From Chelonoidis abingdonii (taxonomy: Eukaryota > Chordata > Testudines > Testudinidae): a stretch of 64,000 nt of DNA. The stretch covers positions 17,764,517 through 17,828,516 of the forward strand of contig NC_133770.1 in assembly GCF_003597395.2 (NCBI RefSeq). Reading direction: 5' to 3'. Below, piece after piece: positions 11,901 to 26,900 of the stretch; position 1 is the stretch's first letter; the number at the start of each line of letters is the position of its first letter. The position numbers and the translations under genes were made by a program. Under the pieces are notes generated by a model, which had not been told where the DNA came from, searched no databases, and was given only the letters and a program-made list of their open reading frames with translations.

Positions 11901-14900
11901 GCGAATACGTGGCAATCTACAATAGCAAGATTTTGCCAGGAGCTAATCCCATCCCATTTACTTTAATGTTAGTGGGATCTGGATATTGACAATGGCCTGC
12001 CTCTTCCTACGAACATTTTTTTGGAACAAAGTCTCCAGATACAGGCAGGTTTGCAAATCTGCAGCCACAGAAGGAAGGGCTGGGACATGCCTTCCCTGGC
12101 TGCAGCCACACAAACCTGCCTGTGCCCAGTGCTCAGCACAACCCAGAGCTTCCTTCTGGGCCTGCAGCCTTGAAAACCTGCCAGTGCACAGGGTCTGCAT
12201 AGGAAGTAAGGAACAGCAGAGTAGGAGGGGAGGCTATGAGCAGGGCACTAGCAGGGATGGCGGATGCAGACCTGATGCTAGAGTTATGTGGTACCTTTCC
12301 CTGTGCTATCTGGGCTGCACCCTGCTGGGGGCTGCACCTAGAGAAGGAAGAACTGGGATGTGAGAAGCTTTTACCCCCTGGGGGCACAGAGAGAGGTACC
12401 ATGCAGCTCTGTGGGCCCCCAAGCCCTCCACTCAGAGTAGAAAGCCCTGGCATCTGGGCTGGAACCTCTCTCCCTGCTGCTGCCCTGCCTGCATGCAGGT
12501 TTGTGGGGCTGCAGCGAGGAAAGGAAGCACTGGAGTGTTTCTTCGCTGGCTGCAGCCCTGCAAACTTGCCTTCTGCTTATTGACAAATGCTGTACAATGG
12601 CAACCTTTTTGCTGGCAAATGAGGGATTACTAATAAGCAAAATCTACTGTACTTCTAATAATATTCTCACCTGCTTTCAGTCTAGGATCGGGGAGGAGGC
12701 GGCCAGGTCTGGGAACAGTACCAGTTTTCTCATATGACAGAACATAAGAAATGCCATACTGGGTCAGACCAAAGGTCCATCCGGCCCAATATCCTGTCTT
12801 CCAACAGTGGCCAATGCCAGGTGCCCCAGAGGGAATGAACAGAACAGGGAATCGTCAAGTGATCCATCGCCTGTCGCCCATTCCCAGCCTCTGGCAAACA
12901 GCGGCTAGGGACACCCTCACTGCTCATCCCGGCTAATAGTCATTGATGGACCTATCCTCCATGAATTTATCTAGTTCTTTTTTGAACCCTGTTATAGTCT
13001 TGGCCTTCACAACATCCTCTGGCAAGGAGTTCCACAGATTGACTGTGCGTTGTATGGAAAAAATACATCCTTTTGTTTTAAACCTGCTGTCTATTAATTT
13101 CATTTGGTGGCCCCTAGGTTTTGTGTTATGAGAAGGAGTAAACAACACTATCTTATTTACTTTCTCCACACCAGTCATGATTTCATAGACCTCTATCATA
13201 TTCCCCCTCAGTCACCTCTTTTCCAAGCTGAAAAGTCCCAGTCTTATTAATCTCTCCTCATATGGCAGCCGTTCCATACCCCTAATCATTTTTGTTGCCC
13301 TTTTCTGAATCTTTTCCAATTCCAATATATCTTTTCTGAGATGAGGTGACCGCATCTGAATGCAGTATTCAAGATGTACCATGGATTTATACAGAGGTAA
13401 TATGATATTTTCTATTTTATTATCTATCCCTTTCTTAATGATTCCCAACATTCTGTTCGCTTTTTTGACTGCTGCTGCACATTGAGGGATGTTTTCAGAG
13501 AACTATCCACAATGACTCCAAGATCTCTTTCTTGAGTGATAAAAGATAATTTAGACCCCATCATTTTATATGTATAGTTGGGATTATGTTTTCCAATGTG
13601 CATTACTTTGCATTTATCAGCACTGAATTTCATCTGCCATTTTGTTGCCCAGCCACCCAACATTGAGACTAATAGACAGAGTAAACAGAAAAACAGGAAC
13701 AGAACTCCATTATAAAAATGTTTTGCAGATATTCTTAAGATGTATAATGGTTTTGGCACAACAGGTCTTCCCTTGTGCTTCAATACCCACCGTATTCTAC
13801 CTTAGCTGTCACTGCACTACAGGCACTCGCAGAATCCAGTGTCTCTATTGACTCAGTTCTTACAGCTATCCACACTCTCAATGGACACCTTGATTCCTTC
13901 AATGCTAGGTTAGATTCTGTATCTAATAATACTGCCCAAAGTGACAACTGAGTGGAAATGTTAAAGAGTATATCTTTGTGGATGTGGAAAAAAGACGTTT
14001 GGCTCAGGAAAGTGAGATTGAACATACTGAAATATTAACATGTCCTAAACTGCTTGTTGCATCAAAAAAACAGAGGGTGGGATTTTCAAAAGTGCTTAAT
14101 ATTGGCCCTGAACTGCTCTCATTATAGTTAAATCAATGCTGAATGCTATCGAAAAACCCTTTCAGAAAGCCTAGAAAACTCGAGTAAAGTTTCTAGTTGC
14201 ATTTTGTGCATTGGGCCTCCAATATCTGAAGGGGGGAATCTAGGTACTTCTGTTTTGTTGTTTTTAAATACTTGGGGAGATTTTTTGCAGACACAAAAAC
14301 TTCTTAGGATATGTAAAAAAAGTTCAGTATTTAAATCTACAGTTAAATCTCTCTCATGATAGAATATAAGGGCTATGGTTTTTTGGGAGAAGCCAGGGCC
14401 AGCTCTGGCTTTTTTGCAGCCCCAACCAAAAAAAAAAAAAGAAAAAAAGTGTGAATGGGGGGCACAGCGGCAAAGCAGGGGGAAAAAAAAAAGCCAGCAA
14501 AACCACAGTGTGGCCGGAGCAGCAAAGTGTGGGGGGGAAACAGCGCGGCTGGAGTGGCAAAGCAGGGGAAAAAAAACAAAACAAAAAACCCTACAAGGCG
14601 GCCGGAGCTAGGGGACTCCCTGTGCTGCAAAGTGCGTGACCTCTCTAGATGAGAGGAGGGGGAGGGAGCTGGGGGGAGAGAGAAAGGGGGCTGCCAGTGC
14701 TTTAGCGGGGCGCTCGTCACGTGGCCCTGACCGCCGCGTCGCCTGCTGGGAGGGCTCCGCGCAGCTCTGCTCGGCGGGGAGAGAAGGACGTGGGCTGCAC
14801 TGCTGAGTTTGCTGCAAGGCGCTCTCCTCCTCTGCGCCGCCGCCTCCTACAGGGCGGCCAGAGCAGCAAACAAACAAAAAAACAAGAAAAAAACCCACAG

Positions 14901-17900
14901 TCATGCCGCCCTAGGTTTGGGAGGAATGCCACCCCGTAGAATCTCCTGCCCCCAGCACGAGCTTGCTCGGCTGGTGCCTGGAGCCAGACCTGGGAGGGGC
15001 GGGGGGGAAATGAAATATTAGGCATATCAACTAAAATAGATACACGTTTCCAAGTATTTCTAAAATTACCAATTCTGGATGAATAAAATTGATCTTTCTT
15101 TAGGTAGAGATTCCTGCAGTTAGTTCTTCTGGTTTTCTGACAAGCTTTGCTTAACTAAATTCCAAAAATCTTTTTTCTTTTTGACTGATGATGCAAAGCC
15201 CTTTTTGATTTTTAAATTAAAAATAACTTGTTATTTTGGATAACTATTCCAACAGAGTTATTAGATTTTTGAGATAGCTGACTGTAGTTTAATATATAAT
15301 TAATTACTATTCTTTTGCCAATGGTAAATACTAATTACTCTATATGATTAGTACTATCAGATTCATATTTGTATAAATTCCCATCTTTCTTCACAATGTT
15401 TTTGAAGATTTTTTGATATTGTTTTAATGTTTTAAGATTTTGTATTTTGTTTTGCATTAATATCATAATTACAAAATGATAAATTTTAAGTAAGCCAGAG
15501 AATTAGTGGAGCTAGGAAAATATTTTTTGGCAATCAAATATTCATATGTGACATTTCCCTTTAAAAAAGAACCTGCAATATAAAACCCCAAGTTCATACA
15601 CAAGAAATTATAAGGTTTATACTTACTGACAAAACCAGGACCAAAATTTGGAGGATTAGGCCTAGAAATCTGAGGTGTCAAACTTCCATCCTAAAAACCA
15701 GTAAAATGTATAAGCAAAGTGATTAAATCACAATTCCTTTTAAGAAGAAAATAAAATATTCATAATTTATCACACTTCTGCTGTAACTCTCATATCAAGT
15801 TATGTTACCTGTGTGATTGGTTGCTGCATAAGATTCTGGCCTTCACTAGTCTGCGTTCCTGACATTGGCTGACCCATAAAGGGAAACCTATTGATACATA
15901 AAGATCAGCTATAACAGACTTTTTAAACTAGTGAGCACTTTAATACAGATGCATTGTTTAAAATTATTTTGACCTAAACTAGAACTTCCAAACCTTTTAG
16001 AGATTTGTTAGAACTATTACATCCTAATTACTTGCCAGATTTTGAAAATATTTCTTATTTCACCCTTGTAACACTTTGTCCTCAGTTCAACCTGTTGTGC
16101 CTTATAATTCACAAAGGCATTAACTAAAAATGGCTTAAGTTGCCTTATACCAGGAGCTACCTGGAGTTTCCTAATAGTGATGATTCATAAAGGCAGCTGA
16201 ATGCATACAGATCACTCGAGAAATCTCTGTGCTTGAATTTTAAATGCTACGTGATGTAAAAAGTAGGACTCAATGTGCTTAGATACCACAGTATAAATAC
16301 CTATACAAATTAGGGTAAATAGCATTTTGGGCATTATAAATAGTTTTTTAATAGGCTCTGCTGCTAAACTTGGACAACGTAACTCCAGGGAGCAACAACA
16401 AATGGAACCCCAAAGAGCTTAACCACAATGACAAGACAGAAGGAGATGGAATTCATCATGGAGCTGTGTCCTAGATCATGGCTTCTAAGTATCACAACCA
16501 ATTCCTTTTATTGCATTTAGAAACAAAAAGGAATCCAGTGTTCACAGTTAACCTACCCTCTGAGGATGGGTGCCACTACAATCTGTGCTAGCACAAGTTT
16601 GTAAGTTCTCTTCTAGGGCAGTGCTTTTCAAACTTTTTTTCGGGGAATTCAGTTGAGGAAAATTGTTGATGCTTGTGACCCAACGGAGCTGGGAATGAAG
16701 GGTTTGGGGTGTGGGAGGGGGCTAGGGTGTGTGAGTGAGGGCTGCGTGATAGGGCCGGGAATGAGGGGTTCAAAGTGTGGGAGGAGCTCTGGGCTGTGGC
16801 AGGGGGTTGGGGTGCAGAAGGGGGTCAGGGTGCTGAGCTGGGGATGAGCGGTTTGGAGTGCAGGAGGGGCTCCAGGTTTGGGGGGGGACTCAGGGCTAGG
16901 GATGAGGGATTTGGGGTGTAGGTGGAGTTCCGGGTTTGGGGGGGAGGTTCAGGGCTGGAGCAGGCAGTTGGGATGCAGGAGGGGGTCAGGGCTTTGGGCT
17001 GAGGATGCATTCTCTGGCGTGGGGCCGAGGATAAGGGGTTTGGAGTGCAGGAAGGGGATGCTGGTTTCAGAGGGCTCAGGCTGGGTCAGAGGTTTGGAGT
17101 AAGAGTTTGAGGCGTGGTCTTACCTCCAGCGGTTCCCAGTTAGCAGCGCAGCTGGGATGCACCGCGGACTGCGCTGCGGGCTGGAAGTGGCCAGCAGCAT
17201 GTCTGGCTCCTAGGCGGAGGCACATGAACAGCTCTGTGCGACTCTTGCCTGCAGGCTCCCCCATCTCCCCACAGTTCCCATTGGCCGGTTGCTGGTCATT
17301 GGGAGTGCGGAGTCAGTGCTTGAGGCTGGAACAGTGCGTGGAGCCCTGAGGCCCCCCTGCCTAGAAGCTGGACCTGGTGCTGGCCACTTCCAGGACACAG
17401 CACGGTGTTGGAAAAGGTAGGCACTAGCCTGCCTTAGCTGGGCAGCACCGCCAACGGGACTTTTAATGTCCCGGTGAGCAGTGCTGACCAGAGCAAGGCA
17501 ACCCACCGCCTTACATGCCGCGAGCCAGTAGTGAGTTGTGACCCACGGTTTGAAAAACGCTGGTCTAGGGTAGCTGCAAACAGACACAGTTGCAGTAATG
17601 TATCTTAGAAGTGGCAAGGGCATGGACCACCATGGTGAAGTCTTCATTACTAACAGTCAGCTTTATTACACTATGGAGTAGAAACTTATGAGGGAAGTGC
17701 TAGAAGCTCTACTGCTTGGACCATTTTAAATTAGTCTAGATAAAAGCACTAGGAAATTTATGGTAGTAACAACAATAAAATAACTAAATCTTGAATAGCA
17801 ATTTTGATTCATAGATCTTTACTATGCAGAAGAAAAATGCTGCTTTCCCTTTATTGTTTTAGTAGCTTATGTTTAACACAGAACTGTACTGTATTTGCTT

Positions 17901-20900
17901 TTTTTTTTTTGGTCTCAGCTGCTACATGATTGTATACTTCTGGTTCCAAATGCAGCGTGTGGTTAACTGGTCAGTTCGTAACTCTGATGTTCATAACTCT
18001 GAGGTTCTACTGTATATGTCATTACACATTTTACAGATGAGGAAACTCAGGTAAAGAGAGATGAAGTGGCTTGCCCAAAGTCTTACAACAGATCAGTGGT
18101 TGAGCTGAAAATGGAACCTAGGTCTTCTGAGTTCCAGTCCAGTGTCCTGTCCACTAGAACACATTGTCTTTACCCTAGGGAGCAATGCTGTATTGGCATG
18201 GAGTATGAGCTAATGATAACATGGGCCTTTTTCCACATCTTATTATGATTCACTGTGAATAATTGTGATGGTCTATAATGTGCTAATGCTGTGGCTGAGA
18301 ATGACTTTTCAGATTCCAGAGGGACAAGGTAGGTGAGCTCATATATTTTATTGGACCAACTTCTGTTGGTGAGAGAGACAAGCTTTCAAGCCGCACAGAG
18401 CTCTTCTTCGGGTCTATTGATGCTGGCGGCTAAATGACTATAATACTTTGGGTCACTTTTCCTATTTTACTTTAAACAATAGTGTCATCTTTCGCATACC
18501 TGTTCATAACCATTGGTGGCATTCCCATATTGCTCTGTGCCATTACTTTATTGATACCTTTAAGAGCTACCATTTTTGCTTTCATTATGGGATCAGTGAT
18601 TGCATCAAAATCTATGAAACAAAAATAGTAATGGGTGAATTACACAGCTGAACATTTTGATTTTACTGAACTACCAACATAACGAATATTTCCAATATTG
18701 GCACATGTACTAATCCCTTGAGTTTAAAACAGCTGCATTACAATTATTTATCCATGCGTACTTCAAATTAATTTTTTTCTTCACTTTATAACTAGAGATT
18801 AACATGCAGGTTTCTATATTCTGTAAGAAACTTGCACTTCAGTAAGCATCTCAGGAATAGGATTGACAGTGCCCATTATAGCAAAAGGAGTAACTTTCAT
18901 AGCTATAGTGAGCCAAGAAATGCAAAAGAAGGGATATTTGTTTGAGAGAGGCTGGAACAGGAGACTTGGTTAGAGGGTGAATCCATTAAATTACAAACAT
19001 CACCAAGTTAATGGAGGTACTTGACAGGGCTGCCTTAGTCACCACAAACAGTGACACAGAGGATGAATTTACTGCTATTATGAAATAGAATTTATATATA
19101 AAAAAATCAGGAAAAGGAGTGCACTTAGTACACATTATTGATATTGATACAACAGTGACAGCTAGTCAGAAAGCTCCAGTTGTGTTTAGACTCCTGTACC
19201 ACACATTGACTCAGTATGTTTTTTAGCATTTTCGTATTACATTAACGAGCTGTGGATTAAAATACCTGTTTTATACATCTAAATACTATAAACTGATATG
19301 TTATGTTATACTGGTAAGAACAGATTGCCGGCTTCTAGTCAGAACTTTTCCTTTTTAAGTACATGCAGAACAATTTTTCCCCAGGTCCAATATGGGTGAG
19401 TTAATAATTGTACTTTGTTCTAATATACAATAATGTATATACATTTTATTTATAAAGCACTGCAGTTGAAGCAACACACAATAATGTAATTCATTCATCA
19501 TAAAACAATAAAAAGACAGATGAAAGGTCAAATAATATAATATTTTTTATCTGAGTCTCTCTTTAAAAATCAAAAACAAAGGCAGCATTACTCCCATCTC
19601 ACATATGGGAAATTGAAGCAGAAAGAGATTAAGAGGCTTGCCCAAGGTCAAACAGATTTTGAATACAACTATGAGTAAAATCCTGGCCCCACTGAAGTGA
19701 ACAGGATTTTTGCCACTGACATCAACAGAACTAGAATTTCACCTATATGCTTAATTTCCAGTCTCCTGCTGTAACTACTAGTCAAGCTGCTCTTCATCAT
19801 GCCAGCTACAAATTCAGTTTTAAATGCCTTTGTATTTTTGTCAATAGACAGTCAGATTTTTTTAATATATTCTTTTGGTATTTGTTTAGTGAACTAACCA
19901 GCACCAAAAAAGATATCACATACGTACCAATATTGGGGAAAAATGGCTCTGAACGCTGACGAATCATGGCCTGCATCTGTCGCTGCTGCTGCTGCTCCTG
20001 CCTTTCCTGATCCAAAAGATCCTGCAGAAGAAGGGGCTGCTCCTCTAGTAAAAGAGGTCTCTCTCGATTTTGCTGCTGGGCTAGAGTCTGTGGGAGCATT
20101 ATCTGCTGGGGACCAGATATGCCACTGGGACCAGGGCAATTTGCCAAAGTTACGGCTTGATTACCTGGTTGTCCTGTACCAAAGCTGTGATTAGTTGACT
20201 GACCTTGGATAAATCCTGGATTTACTGTTGCCCCTTGAGAGAAGCTATGGTTTATTCGTGGAACCACGGTCAGATTAGAATTTAAAGCGTTTTCCAAGAT
20301 TTGTCCAGCAGGTGTCATTAGTGTTTGTGAAACACCTGATACATGATTTGTTTGATTTGTTTGTGTTGCCGGCAAAGACTGAGGTGAAGAACCTAATGCC
20401 CTTATGTCAGAGTTATCTGAACTCTCATTGGCCAGCAGACTTGAAAGGACTGGTGTGGAACCAGAAATACTGCAAGAATTTATAACACCCTGAGCAGGCA
20501 GTTGAGCAGGGCCCTGAACAACGTTTGGACTAGGCACAGTTGTTTCCTGACTCGTAGTAATAGTTTTGTCAGGTAATTCTGGATTATTAGGCTGCACAGG
20601 AGCTTTTTCTCCATCGTTTAACTTTGTTTCAGCAGCAACCTGAGGGCCTGCAGATTCCACATTTCCATCATTTTTTTCATTTTCAGACTTTGTTTCATCT
20701 AATGAGTTTGGAGAAAGCACTTCTGTTTTAATCTCACTATCCATAGCAGATTTCTTCTGCGGAGAAAGTGCATCAGTGGGGACTGAAGTTTTATCACTTT
20801 CTTCTTTCTCTTTTGGTTCGTCGGTCTTGCTCTGAATATCTAATTTGTCATCTATAGGAACACTAAGATCCAATTCCTCATTAAACATACTTTTTTTATC

Positions 20901-23900
20901 CTCTAGATCAAGTTCTGGGTCTGTGTATGCAATTATGTCAAATTCCCCTGATCTCAGGAGGTCATCAAGGTGAGGATCATTGGTTTCCAGATTATCTAAA
21001 GTGTCCAACTCATCTCCTTTCCCATCCTCTGGATCTAGATTTAGATTTTCAAGATCCTCATCATCTAAATCCTTGACTTCAACTCCATCCAGGTCTTTGA
21101 CATCTAAGTCTTTTACAGAGGGATCATCAGGATCAAGCTTCTCTTCTAATCCATCAGTTGGCTGGTTGGGAATCTGTAGATTCCCAGGTGCCTCAGTGGG
21201 TGCAGATGTAGGCAAAGGAGTCCCTGAAAAAGCATCATTAACCGGGGGATGACTTAAAGAACGCATGACAAGCACGGGTGGATGGTCATGATTATCTTGC
21301 TGAGGTTGTGGCAAATGCTCCAAATTTGTAGACATCCGTAACTGGTTAGTTAGACCTTGAGGAGTACGTCTCACTGGATCTATGTGTCTTGGACCCTGAA
21401 AGTCCTGCCTAGGTATAAATCCTGTATGCCGCTGATGCTGGGGTGCTGTGTCTATAACATTAGCAGCAGAGGGATTAAAGGGGAGTCTTGGTCTGCCATC
21501 AGGGGCTCTGTGGCGTAACTCAATGAATGCTTGACCCAGTATATTGTGTTGCTGAACCTGAATACTCTGTGGTGGAAAATGCTGAGACAGTCTAGCTGGA
21601 CTATTCATGTGTGTGTTGTTCAATGGCCTAGGCATATCTATAGACAAAGACCTTCTCAGCTGTGGTGGAACTCCAGCACGTTGCATTTGCTGTTGAGGCC
21701 CAAGAAAACGTTCTTGACCTGTTGATGGACCATGTCCACCTCCTGGAAACCCAAATCTGAAATCAAAGATTCATTAAAGAATTAGTTCTCTTGATTCATT
21801 TGGCCCACCTGATCTGGCATATTTCAGAAAATGACTAATCGCTTAAATGTTTTACACATTATGTTCTTTAGTACATTTAAATAAATATTTTATTTTGACC
21901 AATCTCAAACGTAAGTGAGCTTTCTGAACAGAATAAAGAAAGGAACTAAAATAACTGTATTAATTATGTTTAAACAAACAATTTGTGCTGTACCAACCCC
22001 TCGACCCAAATAATCTTGGATAAAAATGCTTCTTATAGCAAAAACTATCTTGCTAGACATTCCATATTTTAACTGAACTCAATAAGTGTAAAAAAAAATT
22101 GGGGGACCGACCCCCACAATATTTCAGTATTGATATTTATTTCACATCTTGCCACTACTTAAAAAAATAATGACATAGAATACAAGTTGTTTCTTGATTG
22201 TGTATACTTTACATGAGGACAATAATATTTCATTAATGCCATATTCATAAATGAAAACTAAGCTGGATTAAATAGTTTTCTTTATAAATGCCTAAAGATG
22301 CAGTTTTGTGAGCTGTGTGTACACAGGTGGCATAATGCAAGGAAAAAAATTCCCACCCTCCATCTCCCTCAAGACTGCCAAAAAGCCAACAATGTATTAC
22401 TAAGTTTTAATTTCTGAACGATTTCCAATAACACACACAATCAACCAGTGCAAAAATATAGGCTGCAATAACCTCAGATGCTTACATGCATACTTAACTT
22501 TATATACTGACTTCAATGTGATTACACAGGTACTTAAAGCTAAACACGTGTATAAGTGGTTACAGGATTGGAGCCGTGGTAGGCAAATTACATCAGTGTT
22601 GCACAGGCCATCTAACTGGAAATCCCTATAATAGTTTAGACTATACAACTCTCTCTTAAACACTTATGTTTTAAGAAATCAAAAATCATACCCAAAACCA
22701 TGAGGCCTCATTCTCATGGCTGTCATATCTCCTGGAAATTGGGGTCTATTAAACTGCCCATCAGAGGGAAATGGTCCACGTTGATCTTTTGGGAATACTG
22801 TGAACCTTGGACCACCTGGAGGGATGATGGATGCTCTAATATTCCCAGGGTAGGGAGGAGGAGGTCGGTTAAAAATCTGATTTAGATTTTCTTGCTGCCA
22901 GTGTTGATGCGGAGTTGCATGGGGAGGCGTGGTTGGGTCCTGTAGTGCTTTTTCCTGACGGATAGCATTCTTCTTCTGCTGCTGCTGCTGCAAAATAATT
23001 TCACGCAACTTCTGGCGCTGGTTTAAAAAAAAAAATTACGTTCACTACTGAAATAAATCTACTTTCAAAATGTAAGGTCCCCCACAGCCAAGAATCTTGT
23101 ATAAATGGAACAATCTTCTCTCACACTCACTAGAAAAAAACCCCTATAACTCCCTTGCAAATTAATCAAAAACCAGACAACATGATTCAGGGAATTGATA
23201 AGAGACTAGTGAGACCTTTCACCTCAAGGCCCCCTATTCACCAAGGGTCTGCTAATAAATTGTATAGTAAATTGCTTGACCACACTTCAGTTTGTTATGA
23301 AATATATTCAAGAGACCAAATAACCAATACCAGTCAGTTTTATTGCTCAAAGTCAATTACAATACAGTACAGGAAGAAAGGCTCAATATGAGACCAATTT
23401 CTGGAAAGCCTTCTCATGCAGTATTGTTAAATTCACCTTACAAAGAAGGTGCTTCCAAAGTTACAATGCTAAAGCTATTCTTTTTATACTCATCCTGTTT
23501 GCATGTAAAAAGGTACTCTGTGCATCATCTGAAACTAGATTTAACCAATCAGCTTTCTATTTTGTTTTTCTGGTACACCCCCATCTCTTTGTTCTGAATA
23601 CAGGCATTCCAGGTACCAAAGGGCATGAACGCACCCCTTAGGTGCGTACCAGGGTACAACAATCATCTATCTTGTCCTTTTCCTTTGGGACATTCCAGTA
23701 CTGGTGCGTGAGAGTAACTCCTTACCAATTGTTATAGTAAAACACATATATATCTAGATCCTGACAGTTTTCCTACCTACTTGAGCCAAATTTACTTCAA
23801 CTAATGCAAGGCGTTATGGGATATTTGACACAGGTGAACAAATAGCGGGGAGAGGATAATACGTTCAGTTAACATAAGAATTCACACTTACATTAATACT

Positions 23901-26900
23901 ATGCCTAACGTATGTGTCTTGGCTAACAGGCCAGCTCACTAACGTTAGTACAAGGAGCTGTCGTATACACTTTTGTGCCCCAATGGTGCCCTTGTGCCAT
24001 AGGGAGAGGTGAATTCTGAAGGAGGAGAGGTGATCAGAAGTTCAGCTAGGGAAAACTGCTTTTGGTTTAACAGCAGTAGCAGATGCTACCCCAGCCAGGG
24101 CCCCTTCCAGACCAGCACTGTCAATTTTTAGGCTGCACTAGGCCCCTAGAGCTCCTTCACGCAAAAGGAGATTAAGCTACTTTCCACAACTCTAACCTCA
24201 GCCCCACCCCCATCCCAAGGTGAACTTTCTGCCTTCTGATTTTTGTCAGAATTTACACTAGCACAATCCCAGAAGGAATGTGGTCCAGGAAAGCAGTGAT
24301 CAAGAGACCTTACTATCTAATGCTTATTTGCTATTTGGTGGCTTATGTGACATGATTTGGTGTTCTTGGTCCAAATCCTAATGGTCAGGTGGACATATTG
24401 CAGAAATCACCAACATAATTGATGTCAGCATTCTCAAACAGAGAAAGGACGAATTTGCATGGAAACTACTCTACCCCATAACCTCTAGCAAAGATCCCTC
24501 CAAATAAGCATGGAGGCACATTTGTAGAGAACTGTGGGTGAACTCAAACAGCCAATACCCAGCCTGCTGTACCTAGCCTGTGGGTAAACGATTTAGATCA
24601 TTACAATATTTTTTATCAGTGTCTTTACTCTTCCTTAAAAGCTAGGATACATTAATACTATTAAATGCCTCACAGGTCTGTCCAGTTGTTTAAGTTCTTG
24701 AAGGTAAAGAAAACTTTTAATCTGTAACATTTAGATGTCTCAAAAAATGACACAAAATAGTTTTTATCTACATTCGAATGTCACAATTTTAAGGTCCAAT
24801 AGCCTGAGATGTGTCAAGGCCGGAAATAATCACATTATAACAGAGGTGGTAAATATTCTATGCAGAATGCTGAATTACATTTTCAGTCATGGTCAGTGGG
24901 CCAGGGCTACACGGTTAGGTTCATTCAACGGATACTCAATCCACACTGTATCTCCTTCCGATGATGCTGGAAAGTTTGCTAATAAAACTGTGGGTAGAAG
25001 GTGGCCCTGTGGTTGCAACTGTAATTTAGTTACAGTAGAACTTCAGAGCTATAGACACCTCAGGAACGGAGGTTTTTCATAACTCTGAAATGTTCTGTAA
25101 CTTTGAACAAGATGTGGTTGGGGCTGCAGGTGCGCGAGGGGGAAGGTGGTGTGGCTGAGTCATGGCCCCAGGTTGGGGCTCAGGGTTTCTGTACCGCGGA
25201 AGCACCAGGGCTCAAGCGTTTAGACCTGGGGGGAGCATTGGGACTCAGGGCTTCAGCCTTGCAGCAACATTTCCAGCTTCTGCCCTGCAGGGGGCGCCAG
25301 GGCTTGGGGCTCCCCATGGCTCTGTTCCTGGTTTCAGTTGGTGGGATCAGGGTGGGGATCGGGGCTGTAGCTATGGGGGGAGTGCTTAGGCTGAAACTGG
25401 TGCTCCTCTCATAGCTAAAGGCCTGAGCCCTGGCACCCCCTCTGGGGCTGAAGCTGGGAACAGAGTTGCAGGGCTGAAGCCCCAAGCCCCGGTGACAGTT
25501 GTGTGGCTGAAGGCGGGAACAGAGCTGCGGGGCTGAAGTGCTGAGCCTCGGTGCCCCCTGGGGGGCTGAAGCTGGGAATGGAGCCACAGGGTGAAGCCAG
25601 GAGCCCCACCACTCTCCCCAGGTCTAAAGCCCTGCGCTCTGGTGCTCCCGAGGGTTAGAAGCCCTGACCCAGCCACCTTGCCCGGAGCCCTGATCCTCTG
25701 TCACGCAGCTGCAGCCCCAATTCCCTCCCTCCCAATCCCCCCTGCTGAAGCCTTGAGCCAAAAGCCCAGAGGCAGTACAGTATTTGCTTTTTTTCCTGTG
25801 TGTGTATCCACTGTTGCCAGATTAATTACTTCCAGTGCCACAGGGTGACCGGTAAGTCCATAACTCTGGTGTTCATATCTTTGAGGTTCTACTGTAGTAA
25901 AATTACTGTTTTATTCAGCATCTATCTGTGGGGGGGAAAGCAGAGCACTTTTGAGATCACATCTATTTTTGACACTTATTTGGTCATTTGCATGAGTAAC
26001 TCTTTAGTTTCAATGTATACTAGCACGCCCACAGTTTTTGAAAACCTGGGATGTAAAGTGTAACAATTAAACTTCAGATTTAACACACTTCTCAATGGCA
26101 GAAGTTTGCACCTCACTTGGGGTCTCATCCTACACCATCAAGTTAATGGGAGTTGTGCCATTGACATCAATGAGTGTAGGATCAAACTCTTAGGCTATGT
26201 CCACACTGCAAATTAAGGTGTAACAGTTGCATGGGTAGGTCTGTGATAGGTTTAATCTAGCTTGTGTAGGTAACAATAGCAGTAAAGATGTGTGGCATGG
26301 CCTAGCCACCCCAGTACAACCCTTTTAGGAGCCGTAGGTACATACTTGGGTTGCTAGCCAACACTGAGGTCTGGGTTGCCACATCTTCATTACTACTCTT
26401 ACCACCACTAGCTAGATCAAAGCTAGCATCAATATGCCTATTCATGCTACAACATCACCTTAATTTATGGTGTAGAAATACCTTCAGACTAGACAGCACT
26501 ATCCTAGTCAAAATAGAGAAACTTTTCTTCATAAACATAAGAATTAGAAACTCACTCCTTAAAAATATCAAAAGCTTGCATTCTGCATATTCTGATTTTG
26601 TTAGATGGGCCAGGGAAACCTGTCAAGTGGCCAAGGGCTGGCCAATAGGCTTTGAGTTTCACACCTCTGCTTTATAACAATGTAATACGGGAGATTCCTC
26701 TCATTGTGACATTTTAATAGCACAAACATTAAATTGTATACTGAGCTCACCTGTCTTAGTTTCTCTGTGTCTGCCTGAGACATGTTCATGGTATTCCGTG
26801 TATCTGTGACTCCTGTAGTTGGTGCTGGGCCAGAAACTTGTGAGACTGTGGAAAACTGCTGCCCTTGAGAGCTAACTGGAGAATCTGCAGATGCATTAAA

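Larger units (their letters stand above)
6506..11921 (+). mobile_element. Complete but internally deleted endogenous retrovirus with two LTRs
   Basis: Two near-identical LTRs (6506-7236 and 11184-11921) begin tgttagaatggg and end ggcaatctaca. The 5-bp duplication atagc is exact on both sides (6501-6505 and 11922-11926). The interior is only about 3.95 kb. It has a gag-position ORF, a long degraded reading region, a short RNase H-like fragment and an env-like 3' part; no reverse transcriptase or integrase core is visible. LTR differences are few, by eye about 2-3% and mostly short indels, so the insertion is relatively young. It lies antisense to KMT2C. It is a defective old viral copy. Confidence 0.88.

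Noticed and set aside
25103..25676. Overlapping open frames on both strands
   Set aside because: They lie in the degenerate repeat units of the Tigger-like element; the similar frames in each unit reflect the repeat.
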